This document shows positions 4,246-5,736 of a stretch of DNA of 5,736 nt, piece after piece (the first letter of the stretch is position 1; every line of letters starts with the position of its first letter). The notes beneath the pieces are model-generated. The model did no database searches. It was not told the DNA's origin and saw only the letters and a list, made by a program, of their open reading frames with translations. The position numbers and the translations under genes were made by a program. The DNA lies in NCBI GenBank assembly GCA_023254445.1, contig JALRLN010000042.1, forward strand, positions 4,807 to 10,542. The letters run 5' to 3'. The DNA is from Candidatus Poseidoniaceae archaeon. GTDB lineage: Archaea; Thermoplasmatota; Poseidoniia; Poseidoniales; Poseidoniaceae.

Positions 4246-5070
4246 TCAGTCGTCGTTGGTGACCACGTCGGACGGCTTGCCCGTCAGGACGGTGCGGAGG
4301 CGGGCGTTGTCCCGCTGCATCGCGTCCATGAGGTCGTACTTCACGCCGAGGTCGGCCGCCAGCACGCCGAGGGCCAGGCTGTCTTTGGGCAGGCACTTGC
4401 CGCCGAAGCCGCGGTTCAGTCCAAAGATCGGGTCAAGGTGCGAAGGCCCAATGGGTTGAGCCTGCGGTGCTGTGATGATGTCGCGAATGGCGTACCAATC
4501 TTCACCAAGGCCTTGGCAGATGTCCCACATCTGGTTGGCAAAGGTGACCTTGAGCGCATAGAAGGTGTTCTTGGTGTACTTCACGAGTTCCGCCTGGGTC
4601 GGCGTCACGCGGAAGGTTTGGTCCGTGCGAAGCACCCCGGCGTCACGGTGCTGTTGGAAGACCATCTCGGCGACCTCGGGGTGGTGGGTGCCACAGACGA
4701 GGATGTCCTGGTTCGCAAAGTCGTGCAGGCGCTGGCGCTCCACGAGGAACTCGGGCGAGTAGGCCATCTTCAGGTGGGGGTGCTCTTCGTGCCAGCGCTG
4801 CGTGGTGCCCGGCACCACGGTGGACTTGATCACCGCAGTGAAGCCTTCAGGAAGTGCCGCGAGGATCCCTTCAACGATGCTTGTGTCGCATGCCCCCGTC
4901 GCTGGGTCGGGGGGCGTGGGGACCGCGATGTAGGCCATGTCCACGTGGTCGATGACGTCCTCGAGGCGTGTGCCGCGGGCCGGGTCGTGCACGAAAAGTT
5001 CGTGCGCGTCCGCGAAACAATGCTCGATGGCCCCGCCGACCATGCCGGCTCCAATGATTCCAACCTTCAT
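4246..5070 (-). CDS. short UDP-glucose/GDP-mannose dehydrogenase family protein
   Basis: It probably oxidises the C6 alcohol of an NDP-sugar to the uronate with two NAD+, as UDP-glucose dehydrogenase does. The 274-residue product has the Rossmann motif GIIGAGMVGG (4-13), PTPPDPATGACDTS (51-64), IKSTVVPGTT (81-90), the SPEFLVE motif (105-111), a K164-Y-x-x-N168 helix segment, and FGGKCLPKD (222-230) with catalytic-type C226 and K229/D230. These cover the NAD-binding and central domains. The C-terminal UDP-sugar-binding domain of about 100 residues, present in the usual ~400-440-residue enzymes, is absent: the protein ends at a TGA about 40 residues after the Cys motif. The start is ATG 5070, with GGTGA 4 nt upstream that overlaps the stop of the preceding nucleotidyltransferase gene; the upstream open frame is a shadow of that gene. 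Family secure; substrate uncertain. Confidence 0.9.
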   Translation of the reverse strand: MKVGIIGAGMVGGAIEHCFADAHELFVHDPARGTRLEDVIDHVDMAYIAVPTPPDPATGACDTSIVEGILAALPEGFTAVIKSTVVPGTTQRWHEEHPHLKMAYSPEFLVERQRLHDFANQDILVCGTHHPEVAEMVFQQHRDAGVLRTDQTFRVTPTQAELVKYTKNTFYALKVTFANQMWDICQGLGEDWYAIRDIITAPQAQPIGPSHLDPIFGLNRGFGGKCLPKDSLALGVLAADLGVKYDLMDAMQRDNARLRTVLTGKPSDVVTNDD

Positions 5071-5073
5071 GCG

Positions 5074-5079
5074 CTCACC
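5074..5079 (-). promoter_or_regulatory. Shine-Dalgarno of the sugar dehydrogenase overlapping the upstream stop
   Basis: The minus strand reads GGTGAG, containing the TGA stop of the nucleotidyltransferase gene (5077-5075), and the dehydrogenase ATG follows after 4 nt. The arrangement implies translational coupling and fixes the dehydrogenase start. Confidence 0.55.
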
Positions 5080-5736
5080 GTGTTGCGTCCCTGTGTGGGG
5101 TGGGGTCAAGTCGGCCTTCCTTGGCCATGATGCTCGCCTGCAAAAGGCTGGATGGGGTGCCGCAATCGACCCACGTCTCTTCACCAACGTTGAGCAATTC
5201 CGCGGCACCGAGCGCAATGTACCTTCGGTTGATGTCCGAGATCGAGAAGTTGGACCCGTTGGAGGCCAGCTCGTCGTCGAGGAAGGACCAGAAGCGCTCG
5301 TCGAAGAGGTAAATGCCACCAATGGCAAGGTTGGACACGGGCGTCGAGGGCTTCTCAACGATATCAACGACCGTGCCGTGCTCGTCGAGCACCGCCACGC
5401 CGAAGGCGCGAGGGTCCGCTTCTTCCCTCGCGAGCAACACGCAACCCGGCGCGTGCTCTGCCGACTTGAACCGCTCCACGTGGTCGGTCAATTCCACGGT
5501 GGTGATGTTGTCGGAAAAGTAGACCAGCAGCCTGGCGTCCTCGTTGTGCGGCCGTGCAAGGGAAAGCGCGTAGGCCACGCCGAGCGGTTCCTCCTCCATG
5601 ACGTAATGAATCCGTTCGCCCGGCAAGCCAGCGCCAACGTGCTGAGCGATCTGCCCGATGAACTGGTTGGCCACGATGGTGATGTCCTGAATGCCAGCAC
5701 GGCGGATGGTGCCGAGGGCATAATCGATGACGGGAC
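5075..5736 (-). CDS. sugar-1-phosphate nucleotidyltransferase (RmlA-like), 5' end beyond window
   Basis: This enzyme activates a sugar-1-phosphate, typically glucose-1-phosphate, with dTTP or UTP to give an NDP-sugar and pyrophosphate. The visible 219 residues begin PVIDYALGTIRRAGI at the window edge, so the N-terminus with the nucleotide-binding G-x-G-T-R loop is missing; the GTG at 5674 is internal (VANQF), not a start. Family landmarks are in order: FSDNIT (the metal-binding DN motif, with Ser where Gly is usual), FGVAVLDEHG, IVEKPSTPVSNLAIGGIYLFD, SDINRRYIALG and WVDCGTPSSLLQAS near the C-terminus. The end soon after that motif suggests a short-form enzyme. The stop overlaps the Shine-Dalgarno of the sugar dehydrogenase gene 4 nt on, so the pair probably forms an operon that makes an NDP-uronate or related sugar for surface glycans. 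Base and sugar specificity cannot be told from this part. Confidence 0.92.
   Translation of the reverse strand, partial: PVIDYALGTIRRAGIQDITIVANQFIGQIAQHVGAGLPGERIHYVMEEEPLGVAYALSLARPHNEDARLLVYFSDNITTVELTDHVERFKSAEHAPGCVLLAREEADPRAFGVAVLDEHGTVVDIVEKPSTPVSNLAIGGIYLFDERFWSFLDDELASNGSNFSISDINRRYIALGAAELLNVGEETWVDCGTPSSLLQASIMAKEGRLDPTPHRDATR

Noticed and set aside
4438..5130. 230-residue plus-strand open frame
   Set aside because: It is antisense to the sugar dehydrogenase with its full catalytic motif set, and is explained by codon bias.
5071..5367. 99-residue N-terminal extension of the sugar dehydrogenase
   Set aside because: It overlaps the nucleotidyltransferase in another frame and is Ser/Thr/Pro/Arg-rich. 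The Rossmann fold begins exactly at ATG 5070, which has a Shine-Dalgarno.
5674..5674. GTG as the start of the nucleotidyltransferase
   Set aside because: The frame continues upstream to the window edge with family-like sequence (PVIDYALGTIRRAGI), so this GTG is an internal Val.

Overview
The window looks like a high-GC archaeal chromosome or fosmid fragment. The best domain-level clue is a clean archaeal TATA box (minus-strand GTTTATATC) about 25 nt before the probable transcript start of a THEP1-type NTPase gene, which also has a good Shine-Dalgarno. High GC, very compact coding and a mix of archaeal-type and bacterial-type families (GcvH, DUF2237, glutaredoxin, RNase HI) would fit a marine Thermoplasmatota archaeon such as Poseidoniales (Marine Group II). 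That placement is an inference from gene style; no rRNA or other taxonomic marker is present.

Layout, left to right. (1) Positions 1-3492 are a run of minus-strand genes. In transcription order they are two tandem TerB-like proteins (3492-3037, 3032-2613), a THEP1-family NTPase with its own promoter (2518-1937), a small two-helix membrane protein (1897-1556), the lipoyl carrier GcvH (1502-1119), RNase HI (1105-566), and a multi-pass membrane protein that runs off the left edge (486-1). (2) A 48-bp divergent region (3493-3540) separates this run from a plus-strand pair: a CPAC glutaredoxin (3541-3867) and a cysteine-rich DUF2237 protein (3883-4245). (3) That pair ends tail to tail, with no base between the stop codons, against a minus-strand nucleotide-sugar pair: a sugar-1-phosphate nucleotidyltransferase cut by the right edge (5736-5075) and a short UDP-glucose/GDP-mannose dehydrogenase-like protein (5070-4246).

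How the genes fit together. The right-hand pair plausibly makes an activated sugar and oxidises it to an NDP-uronate for surface glycan or protein glycosylation. The glutaredoxin/DUF2237 pair looks like a small thiol-redox unit. The left run mixes housekeeping functions (glycine cleavage H protein, RNA-DNA hybrid removal) with poorly understood proteins and does not form one obvious pathway. No mobile element, CRISPR array, tRNA or rRNA was seen. There is no gene-free stretch over 100 bp; the two largest gaps (487-565 and 2519-2612) hold a small inverted repeat and the THEP1 promoter with an upstream dyad. The many long antisense open frames are high-GC shadows.
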